Source: Streptomyces violens (GTDB lineage: Bacteria > Actinomycetota > Actinomycetes > Streptomycetales > Streptomycetaceae). From it: a DNA stretch of 64,000 nucleotides. A program made the position numbers and the translations under genes. Location of the stretch: positions 1 to 64,000 of the forward strand of contig NZ_JOBH01000019.1 of the NCBI RefSeq assembly GCF_000717745.1, in the 5' to 3' direction. How positions within the stretch are numbered: position 1 is the stretch's first letter; each line of letters opens with the position of its first letter. Below the pieces are notes generated by a model, which worked only from the letters and a program-made list of their open reading frames with translations, had not been told where the DNA came from and ran no database searches. Of the stretch, positions 17,645 to 27,146 are shown piece by piece.

Positions 17645-18154
17645 CTACCTGATGTACTTGTAGCGGTAGGGCTCGAAGGTTCCGTTGCCCGCGAAGTAGG
17701 GGTACGGGACGGTGCGGTTCTTGACCCTCGGCGGAGTCTGCTCGTACGTCCAGTACCTGGTCTTGGCCGCGTTGGCCCACCCCGCGAAGATCACGACGTG
17801 CTTGCTCTTGTTGAGGAGCAGGTCGCCGACCTGGAGCTGGCTCTTGGTGATCTTCTCGGTGACGGCGGGGTCGGCAAGGCCCTGGGTGTTGCGCCCGGGC
17901 GCGGGCAGTTTGAGGACCATCGAGGCATAGCCACTGGAGTCGGTGCGGTACCGCTTGCCCTGGGGATCGGGGTAGGTGCGCTTCTGGCTGTAGGGAACTT
18001 GGCGATCGAACCAGAACTTCGTACGAGCCAACACTTCGTCGCGGGTGATTGTGGCCGCGGCGGCGGGGGCGTCGGCGGCGTGCGAGCTGGGTGCGGCGAG
18101 CGTGGCGGCAGCCACGGTCAGCGCGGCGAGCGCAGCCGAACGTCGCGTGATCAA
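17645..18154 (-). CDS. Secreted NlpC/P60-like amidase homologue, catalytic Cys replaced by Ser
   Basis: 169 residues from a TTG that follows AGGGAG by 7 bases. A signal peptide (ITRRSAALAALTVAAATLAA, cleavage near SHA-AD) precedes a domain resembling the Streptomyces secreted NlpC/P60 or CHAP-like amidases: VPYSQ, YRTDSSGYAS, LQVGDLLL, KHVVIFAGWAN, YWTYEQ, then YPYF and PYRYKYI near the end. In active relatives the first motif reads TDCSGF and the Cys is the nucleophile. Here it is Ser (TCC instead of TGC, one base change), while the His of HVVIF is kept. Family length is normal. It may be inactive, a binding protein, or use Ser. A terminator follows. Confidence 0.8.
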   Translation of the reverse strand: MITRRSAALAALTVAAATLAAPSSHAADAPAAAATITRDEVLARTKFWFDRQVPYSQKRTYPDPQGKRYRTDSSGYASMVLKLPAPGRNTQGLADPAVTEKITKSQLQVGDLLLNKSKHVVIFAGWANAAKTRYWTYEQTPPRVKNRTVPYPYFAGNGTFEPYRYKYIR

Positions 18155-18360
18155 CAGTTGCTCCCTGGGTCTCGGTGGACATAGAGCGGGGCCCGATGCG
18201 TGACGGCTTGGCCCCGCGGGCAGTGTTGATCCTTCCTGCCCGGCGGACGCCGCATCAGTGGGAAATCCGTCATTCCGCCCCGCGATGCCGACCGCTACGC
18301 GGGAGTCGACTCCTCCACGCAGCCGTCCCCGGTCGCCCGGCTGGGTGACCGGTGCGGCTC

Positions 18361-18417
18361 GTGGTGGGTTCACAGGATCGTGGTGGGTTCACAGGCGCGA
18401 TGGTGGGCTCATAGGCG
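18361..18417. repeat. 19-bp imperfect tandem repeat, three units
   Basis: Three consecutive units built on GTGGTGGGTTCACAGG, the third degenerate (ATGGTGGGCTCATAGG). It lies in the ~365-base intergenic region between the NlpC/P60-like gene and pobA, which holds no other gene. Confidence 0.75.
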
Positions 18418-18441
18418 GCCAGTTATGAAGGCGATGGCCGT

Positions 18442-18463
18442 CTGTCATGGGCCCGCATGACAG
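18442..18463. terminator. Short hairpin downstream of pobA
   Basis: CTGTCATG / CATGACAG stem with a 6-base loop, about 60 bases beyond the pobA stop on the minus strand. Confidence 0.45.
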
Positions 18464-18520
18464 CTGTCGGGGCCTGCGGCGGCGAGGTAGGTCGTCGTGC
18501 GGCGGGGCAGGGCCGGCAGG

Positions 18521-19720
18521 TCAGAGTTCCGGTGTGAGTTCGGGGCCCATGTAGCGCTCCAGGAAGGCCCGCGCGTACGCCGGGTCGTCACGCAGCCGGA
18601 ACAGCCGGGCCCGCCGGAGCTGTTCGAGGTATCCCACGTCCGGGGTGCCGGGGTGCGGACCGTGCTGGAGGTGGAGCATGAAGTGGCTGAACTCCTGCAC
18701 CTGCCACACGTCGGCGAGGCGCCGCCGCGAGTAGGCCGCCAGCACCTCGCCGACGTCCCCGGCGGCGCCCTCGGAGAAGTGTCGGCCCAGGGCTGCGGCG
18801 AGGTCTGCCGCGTCGGCCATGGCCAGGTTCATCCCCTTGCCGCCGGACGGCGGCACGATGTGCGCCGCGTCACCCACCAACGCCACGCGTCCGAGATGCA
18901 TGGGCTCCACCACTCGGGTCCGCATCTCCACAATGGACCGCTCGGACACCGGCCCTCGCCGCAGCGCGCCGGGCGGCAGCGCCAAGCGGCTGTCCAGCTC
19001 CCGCCAGACGCGCTCCTCGGGCCAGTCCTCCAGGCTCTCCTCCTCCGCCACCTCCAGGTACAGGCGCGTCATCTCCGGCGACCGCAGCATCTGCCCCGCG
19101 AACCCGTCGCGGTGCTGGCCGTAGACGGTGTGCGGCGCGAAGGGCGGAGTCTGCGCCAGGACGCCGAGGAGCCGCACGCCGTGCCGGACGTCGTACTCGG
19201 TGAAGGCGTCGGCGGGCAGGGCGGCGCGCACGGGACCGTACTGGCCGGCGGCCTCCACCACCACCTCGGCACGTACCGTCGTGCCGTCCGCGCACCGTAC
19301 CGCCGGCAGCCCCCGCTCGGTGCCGAGGCCGACGACGGGGCGGCCCAGCAGTGCGGCGCCGCCCGCCGACTCGTACCCGTCCAGCAGGTCGGCCACCACT
19401 TCCTGTTGCGGATAGACGAAGCTCGGGGTGTCGCCGCACAGCTCCGCGTAGTCCAGCCGTACGACCTCGCCGTCACACCGGAACTCGCACGCGGTGTGCG
19501 GCAGGCCCTCGGTGCGCAGCGGCTTCGAGCACCCGAGGCGGTCCATGAGCTGCACGGTGCGGCGCTCCAGGAAACCGGCGCGGGCCCTGGCCACCAGCTG
19601 GTCGCGGTCAAACTTGTCGATCACCACACAGGCGACGCCCCGCTCGTGCAGCAGCGCCGCCAGTGTCAGGCCGGCGGGCCCGGCACCGACGACAGCCACC
19701 TGGGTTTCGACGGTCCCCAC
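18521..19720 (-). CDS. pobA: 4-hydroxybenzoate 3-monooxygenase (FAD-dependent)
   Basis: 399 residues from a GTG 7 bases after AAGGAG; a second in-frame GTG lies one codon upstream. This single-component FAD hydroxylase converts 4-hydroxybenzoate plus NADPH and O2 to protocatechuate, the entry to the beta-ketoadipate pathway. Motifs are the N-terminal dinucleotide fold VVGAGPAGLTLA, RARAGFLE, the DG-type segment with HRDGFAGQM, and GDAAHIVPPSGGKGMN binding the FAD ribityl/phosphate. Length matches the ~394-residue family. No other catabolic gene (pca cluster, pobR) is adjacent, so it is an orphan here. Other aromatic hydroxylases of the group are possible. Confidence 0.9.
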   Translation of the reverse strand: MGTVETQVAVVGAGPAGLTLAALLHERGVACVVIDKFDRDQLVARARAGFLERRTVQLMDRLGCSKPLRTEGLPHTACEFRCDGEVVRLDYAELCGDTPSFVYPQQEVVADLLDGYESAGGAALLGRPVVGLGTERGLPAVRCADGTTVRAEVVVEAAGQYGPVRAALPADAFTEYDVRHGVRLLGVLAQTPPFAPHTVYGQHRDGFAGQMLRSPEMTRLYLEVAEEESLEDWPEERVWRELDSRLALPPGALRRGPVSERSIVEMRTRVVEPMHLGRVALVGDAAHIVPPSGGKGMNLAMADAADLAAALGRHFSEGAAGDVGEVLAAYSRRRLADVWQVQEFSHFMLHLQHGPHPGTPDVGYLEQLRRARLFRLRDDPAYARAFLERYMGPELTPEL

Positions 19721-19951
19721 CACAGTGCTCCTTCGTTCGTGCTGGCAAAAAGGGTAGGGATCCGCCGCAGGAACGAGCACAGCGGGGCGTCCAACGCGAG
19801 AACCTGGTCACCGTCCGTCTCCCTCCGGCCCCCGCCGCGGCCGGCACCGGCATGCCCTTCACCCTTACCGCTCCCCGAACCGTGAGACACCACCACCGAG
19901 CTCTCCTACAGCGGACAAGGCCCGAAAAGGGGAGCTGGCGCGCTCACGGAC

Positions 19952-20785
19952 GTGATGGGATCAATCGTTATGGACGCAAGGAAGACACCGCTCAGCGGCA
20001 GCGGCGAACTGTTGGCCAGGATGGAGCAGAACCTGGCCGAGCACGCCTGTCACCTGCACCGTTACATGGAAAGCGCGACCGTCGTGGAGACCGACGACCT
20101 CCTGGTCGCCGACAGCGGCCTCGCCGACGACACCTTCAACATCATCGCGGTGGCCCGCTTCACCCCCGAGACCGCTGGGTCACGGATCGCCGAGACCGTA
20201 CGGACCCTGGCTGCTACCGGTCGCCCGTTCTCCTGGTGGGTGGGGCCTGCCTCCGCACCGGCGGACCTGTCCGCCCGCCTGTCGGCCGCCGGCCTGCCGG
20301 CCTCCGAACAGGAGACGGCCATGTGGGCCGAGCTCGACGACACCCTCCCCCGGCCGCACGCGGATGGACTGGACATCCGCCCGGTGACCACACCCACGGA
20401 GCTCTCCGACTACGCCACGGTCCTCGCCGCCAACTGGGACCCGCCCGCCGAAACCGTGCGCCGCTTCTTCGACCGGGCTGCTGCACACGCGCTGGCCGCC
20501 GACTGCCCAGCCCGCTACCTGGTCGGCTATGCGGAGGGTCACCCGGTCTGCTCCGCCGAGGTCTTCCACCACGCACAAGTCGCCGGGATCTACAACATCT
20601 GCACCCTGGCCACCCGCCGACGACGCGGCTACGGCGGTGCCATCACCCTCGCCGCTCTCCACACCGCACGTCGCCGGGACCACCCCATCGCGGTCCTACA
20701 GGCGTCCGCGGACGGCGAACCCGTCTACCGCCGCCTGGGCTTCCGCTCCTGCGGCCGGTTCACCGAACACGCCATCACCCCCTGA
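19952..20785 (+). CDS. GNAT family N-acetyltransferase
   Basis: 277 residues. The C-terminal half is a GNAT fold: [17 protein letters not shown] (beta strands 2-4), [19 protein letters not shown], which is motif A with the acetyl-CoA phosphate-binding R-x-x-G-Y-G, and [13 protein letters not shown] near the end. The N-terminal half is a diverged second GNAT-like domain. The substrate cannot be read. ATG 19952 or 19970 could be the start; neither has a strong Shine-Dalgarno, and the first is used here. It is divergent from pobA, with a 230-base intergenic region that should hold both promoters. Confidence 0.82.
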   Translation: MMGSIVMDARKTPLSGSGELLARMEQNLAEHACHLHRYMESATVVETDDLLVADSGLADDTFNIIAVARFTPETAGSRIAETVRTLAATGRPFSWWVGPASAPADLSARLSAAGLPASEQETAMWAELDDTLPRPHADGLDIRPVTTPTELSDYATVLAANWDPPAETVRRFFDRAAAHALAADCPARYLVGYAEGHPVCSAEVFHHAQVAGIYNICTLATRRRRGYGGAITLAALHTARRRDHPIAVLQASADGEPVYRRLGFRSCGRFTEHAITP

Positions 20786-20844
20786 GCTCCCGTCCGGCGG
20801 GCGCCTGCCGGGGGCGGTCAGCAGCTGAGGTTGCCGCCGGGTCA

Positions 20845-21180
20845 GACGCCGAGGATCTGGGTGAAGCGCTGGTAGTTGTCGATCCGGCTCCGGACCTGTC
20901 CCGGGTTGCCGCCGTTGCACTCCAGGGTGCCGTTGAGGGCGCGGATGGTCTCGCCGAACCGACGCCGTTGACCATGGCGTCGTGCGGCGTCATGGTGCCG
21001 GGCCCGCTCTGGGTGTTCCAGTACCACAGGCCCGCGAGGGCGCCGCCCGCTGTACTTGTCGTGGCCCGCCGGGCAGCCGTAGGGCCGGGTGGTGTCGCAG
21101 TAGTGCGGGTAGTTGGCCTCGTTCTGCTCGACGATGCGGACGAGCCCGCCGGTGAGTCCGCTGTTGCGCGTCATTGGTAA
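20845..21180 (-). pseudogene. GH19 chitinase remnant
   Basis: Minus-strand frames spell the C-terminal catalytic part of a family 19 chitinase: NYPHYCDTTRPYGCPAG, then in another frame LWYWNTQSGPGTM and HDAMVNGVG, then back to FGETIRALNG, LECNGGNP and RIDNYQRFTQILGV. The catalytic-region segment normally lying between GRG and LWYW is deleted, and one base is missing after GVG. The N-terminal domain is absent. It is clearly non-functional. Confidence 0.85.
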
Positions 21181-21328
21181 CAAGAGGATCAACTACCCGT
21201 AGCCGCCCACGACTTCGCGGCAGCATGGCAGGAGCGCATTGACGGAGGGACGAGGAGGGTAAACGACGTAGGGCACAGAGCGGAGAGGCAGACAGCAGGT
21301 ACACGGCACAACGGGGGAGGGCGACAGA

Positions 21329-23440
21329 TTGGCCATGCCGACGGAACGTCCCCAGGGCGTCAAGGACATCGTCCGTCTGTTCAACGAGTGCCGGACACGC
21401 GGGCAGGGCGACCGGGAGCTGCCTGTCATCACACTGCTCGGCAGACGGGGCAGCGGCAAGACCACCACGCTCAGATGGCTCGGATATCTGGCATCCAACA
21501 GACCCAACGCCTTCTACGACTTCGCCTCGGCCGTGCCCAAGAGACCTCACGAAGTCGCGGCCCGGCTCGCTCTCGGCCTGTCCTACCGTCTGCCCAGACA
21601 GCCGGCGGTCCACTTCCCCCGACTGGCTCTCGGGCTGCTCGTGGTGCGCGCCGGTCTCACCATCGACAGCGCGGACGCACGGCGCGTACGGGCCGAGCTC
21701 AAGCAGGCACTGCGCCAGGCGAAGGAGAACACGGAGGCGTACGAGAGGACCAACGGGGTCATCGAGGGAGTCGCTCTCCTGCAGGACCTGAACGTGGTGC
21801 AGCTGCCCGGCCTCAATCTCGTACTGAAACTCGTCCAGTTCGGTCTTCCGAGGCTCCCCGTGAGCGTGATGTGGCGTACCGGGCTGACCTGGTACGCCGA
21901 CAGTCCGAACCGGCCGGTCGATGCCCTCATGAAGCTGAACGAGCTGGCCGGGAGCGAGGCAGCGGCGGACGTCGAGGAGGTGGACCGGCAGCTGTGCGGG
22001 GCCTTCCTGGAAGACCTGCGCGATCACTACGCCCGGCATCCGCGCGACAAGGAGTGCGTCGTGCTGCTGGACAACATCGATGCGCCGCAGGGGCGGAAGT
22101 TCCTCGACCTCCTGGTACGCATCCGAGAAGTGAACGCGTCATCGGACCGGGCAAACGACCCGCTGCTCGTCGTCGCGACCGCGGCCAACGCCCGCAGTGT
22201 GCCCGGCCCCTACGCCCGGGACTTCCCGGCCGAGCTGCGCATCCGCACCCCTGAGCAGGCCTCGTACACGGACTGGCAGGACAGCATTCCGCGCCCCGCG
22301 TCCACCACCAAGTGGCACTGGTACCCGGTTCAACTGCGCGACCTCACCGAACCCGAGGTCACCACGCTGGCCGAGCAGGCGGCGTCCGCCGTGGTCCGCG
22401 TGACACCCTTGATCCACCGCCTTTCCTACGGGCACCCCTGGAGCGCGCGGGTCCTTCTCGACGCGACGTACGCGATCGTGGTCGAGCGAAGTGGCGGTGC
22501 GGCCGAGCTGCGCCACATCCTCGACCACGCCCCGCCGCTTCCGGGCCTGCCGGAGGCTCCCACGGATCCGGAGGACCCTACGGCCGCGGGGGATCCCATG
22601 ACTCTGGACGAGGCTGCCCGCCACTACCTCCTGCGCGATCTGTCCGAGGGGCAGCGCGCCGCGCTCGTGGTCTGCTCCGCCGCGCGCGCATTCGAATCCG
22701 CCGTCGACGCCGGCATCCTGGAGGAGTACGACCAGCTCACCAAGGACACGCTGCGCAGGGACATCGACGCCCGGCTCTGGCTGATCCCCCCGGTCCCCGA
22801 GGACGCCAACACACGAGGTGGCCAGGGCAGCGGCTATCTGGAGCACTGCCGGGACCCGGAGGAGAACAAGCCGACGGGCGTACTCCATCCGTGGCTGCGG
22901 CTCGTGCTGCTCCAGGCATTGGCCCAGCAAGAGCCGGAGGGATCGATGGGCTGGACCGCCGCCCACACGGCCTTGCGGGACTGGCACCGGCGTGAACAGC
23001 AGACCCAGCACCACCGGCTCGATGCCCTCTACCACTCCCTCGCCCTCAACGACCTCAACCAGGTCGTCGCCCACCTCGCCGGACAGTTCGCGGAGCTTCC
23101 CGGCACCGACCAATGGCTGTACGAGCTGTACGCCATCACCGCGGCACCCATGCTCCTTCCCGTGGCTCCCCGGCAACGCGGGGAACGGGACCCGTCGCCC
23201 TCCGACCGGGTCCGCGAGCTCGCCGCCCGGCTGGCGCCCGGGGCCCTCGAAGAGCACTGGGCGCTCACCATGCTCGTGACCGCCCTGTGGCTGGCTGCCG
23301 ATCCCCGTAACCGAGTGGCCAACTCCACGCCCGAGCTCAACTCCACGATTGCAGCGATGTTCCACACACTTGCCGCTCTGCCCCACAGCGGTGCCGCCGG
23401 CCTCCTCAGAGAGGCCGAGAGGTACGAACCGCGGCCATGA
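21329..23440 (+). CDS. STAND-type P-loop ATPase
   Basis: 703 residues starting at a TTG 8 bases after GGGAGGG; an ATG two codons later is an alternative. A P-loop GRRGSGKTT lies at 38-46, a Walker B ECVVLLDNID near 245-254, and a sensor-like VVATAANARS near 283. A winged-helix-like and long helical region follows (LSYGHPWSARVLLDA, LLRDLSEGQRAALVV), ending in a helical repeat tail. No membrane helix is present, so it is cytosolic. I recognise a STAND/AAA-like switch but not a named family. The next gene, 58 bases downstream, encodes a membrane-tethered ligand-binding protein, so the pair looks like an outside-in sensor with an ATPase switch. Confidence 0.78.
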   Translation: MAMPTERPQGVKDIVRLFNECRTRGQGDRELPVITLLGRRGSGKTTTLRWLGYLASNRPNAFYDFASAVPKRPHEVAARLALGLSYRLPRQPAVHFPRLALGLLVVRAGLTIDSADARRVRAELKQALRQAKENTEAYERTNGVIEGVALLQDLNVVQLPGLNLVLKLVQFGLPRLPVSVMWRTGLTWYADSPNRPVDALMKLNELAGSEAAADVEEVDRQLCGAFLEDLRDHYARHPRDKECVVLLDNIDAPQGRKFLDLLVRIREVNASSDRANDPLLVVATAANARSVPGPYARDFPAELRIRTPEQASYTDWQDSIPRPASTTKWHWYPVQLRDLTEPEVTTLAEQAASAVVRVTPLIHRLSYGHPWSARVLLDATYAIVVERSGGAAELRHILDHAPPLPGLPEAPTDPEDPTAAGDPMTLDEAARHYLLRDLSEGQRAALVVCSAARAFESAVDAGILEEYDQLTKDTLRRDIDARLWLIPPVPEDANTRGGQGSGYLEHCRDPEENKPTGVLHPWLRLVLLQALAQQEPEGSMGWTAAHTALRDWHRREQQTQHHRLDALYHSLALNDLNQVVAHLAGQFAELPGTDQWLYELYAITAAPMLLPVAPRQRGERDPSPSDRVRELAARLAPGALEEHWALTMLVTALWLAADPRNRVANSTPELNSTIAAMFHTLAALPHSGAAGLLREAERYEPRP

Positions 23441-23498
23441 CCGAGGTACGCACCGCGGCCACGGCCGCGTCCACCGGCCGACAGGAGACGACAGCACA

Positions 23499-25037
23499 AT
23501 GGCGACGCTGCACGCACAGGACCGTCCCGATGAGAATCCCCCCGTTCCGCGGTGGCGGTACATCGCCGCAGGTATCGTCGCACTCCTCCTCGTCGGCGGT
23601 GGCGTCACCTTCCTCCTGCGGCCTGAGTCCACCGACTGCGCCGAGGGCGTGAAGAAGGTCGAGGCGGCCGGCGGAACACGCTGTGTGGGGCTCACCGACG
23701 GCAGCTATCCGTTCACCAAGGACCTGCGCGATGTGTCCCGCAGCATCGAGAAGGAGAATCAGCGGGTCACCCGCGAAGCCGCCGAGCCGGACGGCACGCC
23801 GTACGTCAGCATCGTGTATCTCCTGGGCATGGCACCGGGCAGAGGGGACAGCAACACCACCGAATCCGTACGCCATGAGCTGGAGGGCGCGTACACCGCA
23901 CAGTACGAGGTGAATCATCACCGCGGCCACGGCCACACTCCCCGGATCAGGCTGCTGCTCGGAGACGTCGGGAACGAGGAGGCGCAGCGCGACTACACCC
24001 TCAGTCAGATCAAGGCGCGCCGGGGCACCGACCGGATCGTCGCGGCCGCCGGCCTCGGCACCAGCCTCACCGGCACCAATGCGGTGATCTCCAAGCTGAG
24101 CAAACTGGACATCGCGGCCTTCGGCTCCGTCATCACCGCCGACGAGCTGGAGAAGACCGGCGGGTTGGTGCGGGTCGCGGCACCGAACGCCGATGAGGCG
24201 GCAGCCGCCGTGCAATTCCTCAAGTCCAAGGAGCACGCCAAGGACAAAGTCCTCATCGTCCAGGACGCCAACGAGCAGGACCTCTACACCAAGACGCTCG
24301 GCTCCAGATTCGGCGCCGAGCTCCCGAAGGGCCGGCTCGCGGCTCCGGAACCGATGCAGTACGACTCCTCCAAGTCCCAACTCGCCACCTATTTCAGCAA
24401 CCAGATGGCCAATCTCTGCCTGAAAAGCCCCGGCATCGTCTACTTCGCGGGCCGGGGCCGCGATCTGCCGGACTTTCTCGCGCCGCTCGCCAACCGCCAG
24501 TGCAAGTCCGAGCAGATCACCGTCCTGTCCGGTGACGATGTGTCACAAGCCGCGCAGGCGGCCGGCTTCAACGATGTCAAGCAGGCGCTGCGGAACGGGA
24601 ACATCAAGCTTCTCTTCACCGGTCTCGCTCACCCCGGAGCCTGGACCGAGGCCCCGCAGTACTTCGACAAGAACGCCATCGTCCCCTTCCGGCCGGGCGG
24701 TACCTTCTCCACCACTTTCAAGGACGACAGCCTCGACGACGGCCAGGCCATCATGGGTTACGACGCCGTCCTCACCGCCGTCACGACGATCCGGAAAGCC
24801 GTGCCGCTGGAGAACTCCCACCAAGAGATCAAGCGCGATGCCGTCCTGCAGATGCTGACCACGCTCAACGACACCAACGCAGTCCCCGGGGCCAGCGGCT
24901 GGATCTCACTGCGGAACAACGGCAGCCCCAAGGACAAGGCCATCCCCATCATCGAAATAGCCAGCAATGGCGCCACCCGAACCGTCGACGTAACCTCCAG
25001 CAACACCGGCAACGGCCACCCGTACACTCCCGAATGA
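23499..25037 (+). CDS. Membrane-anchored periplasmic-binding-protein-like receptor
   Basis: 512 residues from the ATG at 23499, preceded by AGGAGA. A short Pro-rich cytosolic leader, one membrane helix at ~20-42 (YIAAGIVALLLVGGGVTFLL) and no cleavage site leave a ~460-residue extracytoplasmic domain. It resembles type I periplasmic binding proteins of the Leu/Ile/Val class: VSIVYLLG, IRLLLGDVGNEE, VLIVQDANEQDLYTK, PGIVYFAGRG, and MGYDAVLTAV near the end. ABC-transporter partners are absent. Two Cys sit just outside the membrane (STDCAEG, GTRCVG). It is in an operon with the STAND ATPase; a ligand sensor rather than a transport component is the simplest reading. Confidence 0.82.
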   Translation: MATLHAQDRPDENPPVPRWRYIAAGIVALLLVGGGVTFLLRPESTDCAEGVKKVEAAGGTRCVGLTDGSYPFTKDLRDVSRSIEKENQRVTREAAEPDGTPYVSIVYLLGMAPGRGDSNTTESVRHELEGAYTAQYEVNHHRGHGHTPRIRLLLGDVGNEEAQRDYTLSQIKARRGTDRIVAAAGLGTSLTGTNAVISKLSKLDIAAFGSVITADELEKTGGLVRVAAPNADEAAAAVQFLKSKEHAKDKVLIVQDANEQDLYTKTLGSRFGAELPKGRLAAPEPMQYDSSKSQLATYFSNQMANLCLKSPGIVYFAGRGRDLPDFLAPLANRQCKSEQITVLSGDDVSQAAQAAGFNDVKQALRNGNIKLLFTGLAHPGAWTEAPQYFDKNAIVPFRPGGTFSTTFKDDSLDDGQAIMGYDAVLTAVTTIRKAVPLENSHQEIKRDAVLQMLTTLNDTNAVPGASGWISLRNNGSPKDKAIPIIEIASNGATRTVDVTSSNTGNGHPYTPE

Positions 25038-25199
25038 GCACCGCCGCAGCCAGGCCGAACAATCGGTGGCCCGGGCCGCACCTCCCTGTGCGGGACGTTC
25101 GCCGAGCTTGAGCCCAGCCGGAGGCCGAGGCCGAGTTCGAGACCGAAGGCACGCCACCTTGCCACATCTACCGCACGCAGGTGAATGCTGCCCGAAAGA

Positions 25200-25390
25200 C
25201 GCCGAGGGCCCAGGCAGTACGGCGAGGCAACCGATCATCGCGACGAGCAGCGCGGCGGAACAGCCCAGCGGTGTAGGGGCGTAACCGCCGGTCAGGTCGT
25301 CCAGGGCGCCGGGGAGGCAGGAGCCGAGGGAGGAGCCGACCTGGTGCGCCATACACAGCAGTCCGAAGACCAGCCCCGGTGACTCGACCG
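25200..25390 (-). pseudogene. MFS transporter C-terminal fragment
   Basis: The minus strand encodes VFGLLCMAHQVGSSLGS, LDDLTGGYAPT and LLVAMIGCLAVLP, matching the last two membrane helices of a major-facilitator permease (usual pattern FAAHQVGAA, A-D-x-G-x-Y). The remaining helices are gone. It sits convergent with the receptor gene. Confidence 0.6.
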
Positions 25391-25664
25391 GAAAATGCCG
25401 CGAGCGGCGGGCACGGCTGGAGGCAGTGATCAGGCCGGATGATTTGTGGGATGCCGCGCGTATCAATCTCCGAACCTGTGGCCATGGTTTGACGGCGTGT
25501 ATGCATAATGCTCGGCATGCCGAAGTTGATCTCCGCTGCTCGAGCCGTGCCTGCTCCGACAGGCCCGCAGCGGACCCGCGACCAGGGGCGACGACGGACT
25601 CGGACTGTTCCATCAGCGAGCCATGGGGGACTCGCGACTCTTGCAGAGTGGAGATTGGGAATCG

Positions 25665-27146
25665 ATGCGCCCCCGGACGCTGTTGCGGGTCCTGCTCACG
25701 GAGCGGGGCTGCGGCCACTTCGCCACGTTCGAAGAAGAGTTCACCCGGTCCGCCCGGCAGGCCGCCGTGAAGCTGAACCGGCCGGATCTTGCGACGGTGA
25801 CCGCCTCGCAGGCCACGTGGAAGCGCTGGCTCTCCGGTGACCAGACCCCGCGAAGTGACGCCGCCGCCGTCCTCGAATTCATGCTCGGGGTTGACGTAGA
25901 GACGCTGCTGAGGACCGCGGCGGAGCGCGGTGTCGTGCTGCCGGAGATCGCACCCAGTACCGCGCGGGATGCGGCGCGGCTCCTGAATGCCAGGTTCGAC
26001 ACGTCCCACCTGAACCCGATGGGCCGGGTTCCGGGCATGGAGGGCGTGTGGCACCTGGAGGGGCAGCGGTTCTTCGACGGCACGTCCGTCGCTGTCCAGA
26101 TATACGAGGCCACGGAGCAGGATGGCCGAGTCGTCATCGGGCCCCATCACCACGCTCACATACAGGCCTTAACGCGGGCCACCCGACGGGCGCTGGTTCT
26201 CGGTACCCTCGGGGACGACGGCCTGTACGCCTTGGACGCTGCGCACGCTCGTCGGCAACTGGCGGTCACGGTCGAGACGCTGCCCATTTCGACACCGTAC
26301 GAGGTGGATGACCTCACGTACGGACTGCTGTGGGCGATGCTGAACCTGGACGACAGCCTGTCGGCCGACGACCATGCGCTGCACGCCGAACAGCAGATGC
26401 TGGAACCGTTGTGGGCGCAGCGGCGCTCGGCGGTTGCCCGCGCCGCCATACCGGAGCTCACGAATGTCGGCAGCGTGTGGCTCGGTATGTACTTCTGTGC
26501 CGAGCACATCATCCGGCGACTGGACGAGGACACCCGCGCACCGGTCTTCTGGACCCCAGTACGTACCGGCGAGGAGGCGGCGGTCTGGCTGTTCTTCGCC
26601 TCCTGGCCGCAATTCCGCCTGGCCCTCCGGGAACGTCTCGCCGACGGGGGCCCCGCCCCCGAGCGGGTGTTCTGCATCCCCGAGGGTGATTCCCGGGCAA
26701 GTCAGCCCTACGAGCGGATCCTGATCTGGCTGACGGTGGCCATGATGGAGCGGGACGGTCAGACCACCTGGGTGTGCGTTGAGCCGCAGTACGAGCGGAT
26801 CGACGGCTTCGTGCTGGCCCCCGGGCGCCGAGTGATATCTGCCAATTGGTCGGACTCCAGCGGAATTTGGCAGGTGGACACCACCGACAGCCTCACCGAT
26901 GTCAGCACCTACGCCCAAGTGGTCGACCATGCTCGCAGGCAGAGCGTCACCAGTGGTGGCACCTCCGAGGAACGCCTTCGTTCACTCGCCGACCATCTCG
27001 ACCTCGACTGGGACTGGCTGGTGCGGCGCTGCCGCGAACTGGGCGCATACGGCATCGCGGGGATGCTGCGCCCGCGCAGCCGCCTCATCGGCGTCGAGGA
27101 ACTCGAACGAGTCCTGTGCTTCGCGGGCGAATTCGACGCCGACTGA
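25665..27146 (+). CDS. Putative regulator with N-terminal HTH-like region; contains a TTA codon
   Basis: 493 residues from the ATG at 25665, preceded by GGAGATTGGGA. The N-terminus (RPRTLLRVLLTERG, FEEEFTRSAR, TVTASQATWKRWLSGDQTPR, AAAVLEFMLGVDVETLL) resembles the XRE-like DNA-binding start of a family of Streptomyces regulators in which the segment W-x-x-G ends the recognition helix. The remaining ~400 residues are a large domain I do not recognise, without membrane helices. Codon 169 is TTA (26169-26171), read only by the bldA tRNA in streptomycetes, so expression is probably tied to late growth. It precedes the conservon on the same strand by 390 bases. Confidence 0.65.
   Translation: MRPRTLLRVLLTERGCGHFATFEEEFTRSARQAAVKLNRPDLATVTASQATWKRWLSGDQTPRSDAAAVLEFMLGVDVETLLRTAAERGVVLPEIAPSTARDAARLLNARFDTSHLNPMGRVPGMEGVWHLEGQRFFDGTSVAVQIYEATEQDGRVVIGPHHHAHIQALTRATRRALVLGTLGDDGLYALDAAHARRQLAVTVETLPISTPYEVDDLTYGLLWAMLNLDDSLSADDHALHAEQQMLEPLWAQRRSAVARAAIPELTNVGSVWLGMYFCAEHIIRRLDEDTRAPVFWTPVRTGEEAAVWLFFASWPQFRLALRERLADGGPAPERVFCIPEGDSRASQPYERILIWLTVAMMERDGQTTWVCVEPQYERIDGFVLAPGRRVISANWSDSSGIWQVDTTDSLTDVSTYAQVVDHARRQSVTSGGTSEERLRSLADHLDLDWDWLVRRCRELGAYGIAGMLRPRSRLIGVEELERVLCFAGEFDAD

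Noticed and set aside
18497..19885. Plus-strand frame of 462 codons
   Set aside because: Antisense to pobA, whose FAD motifs are unambiguous.
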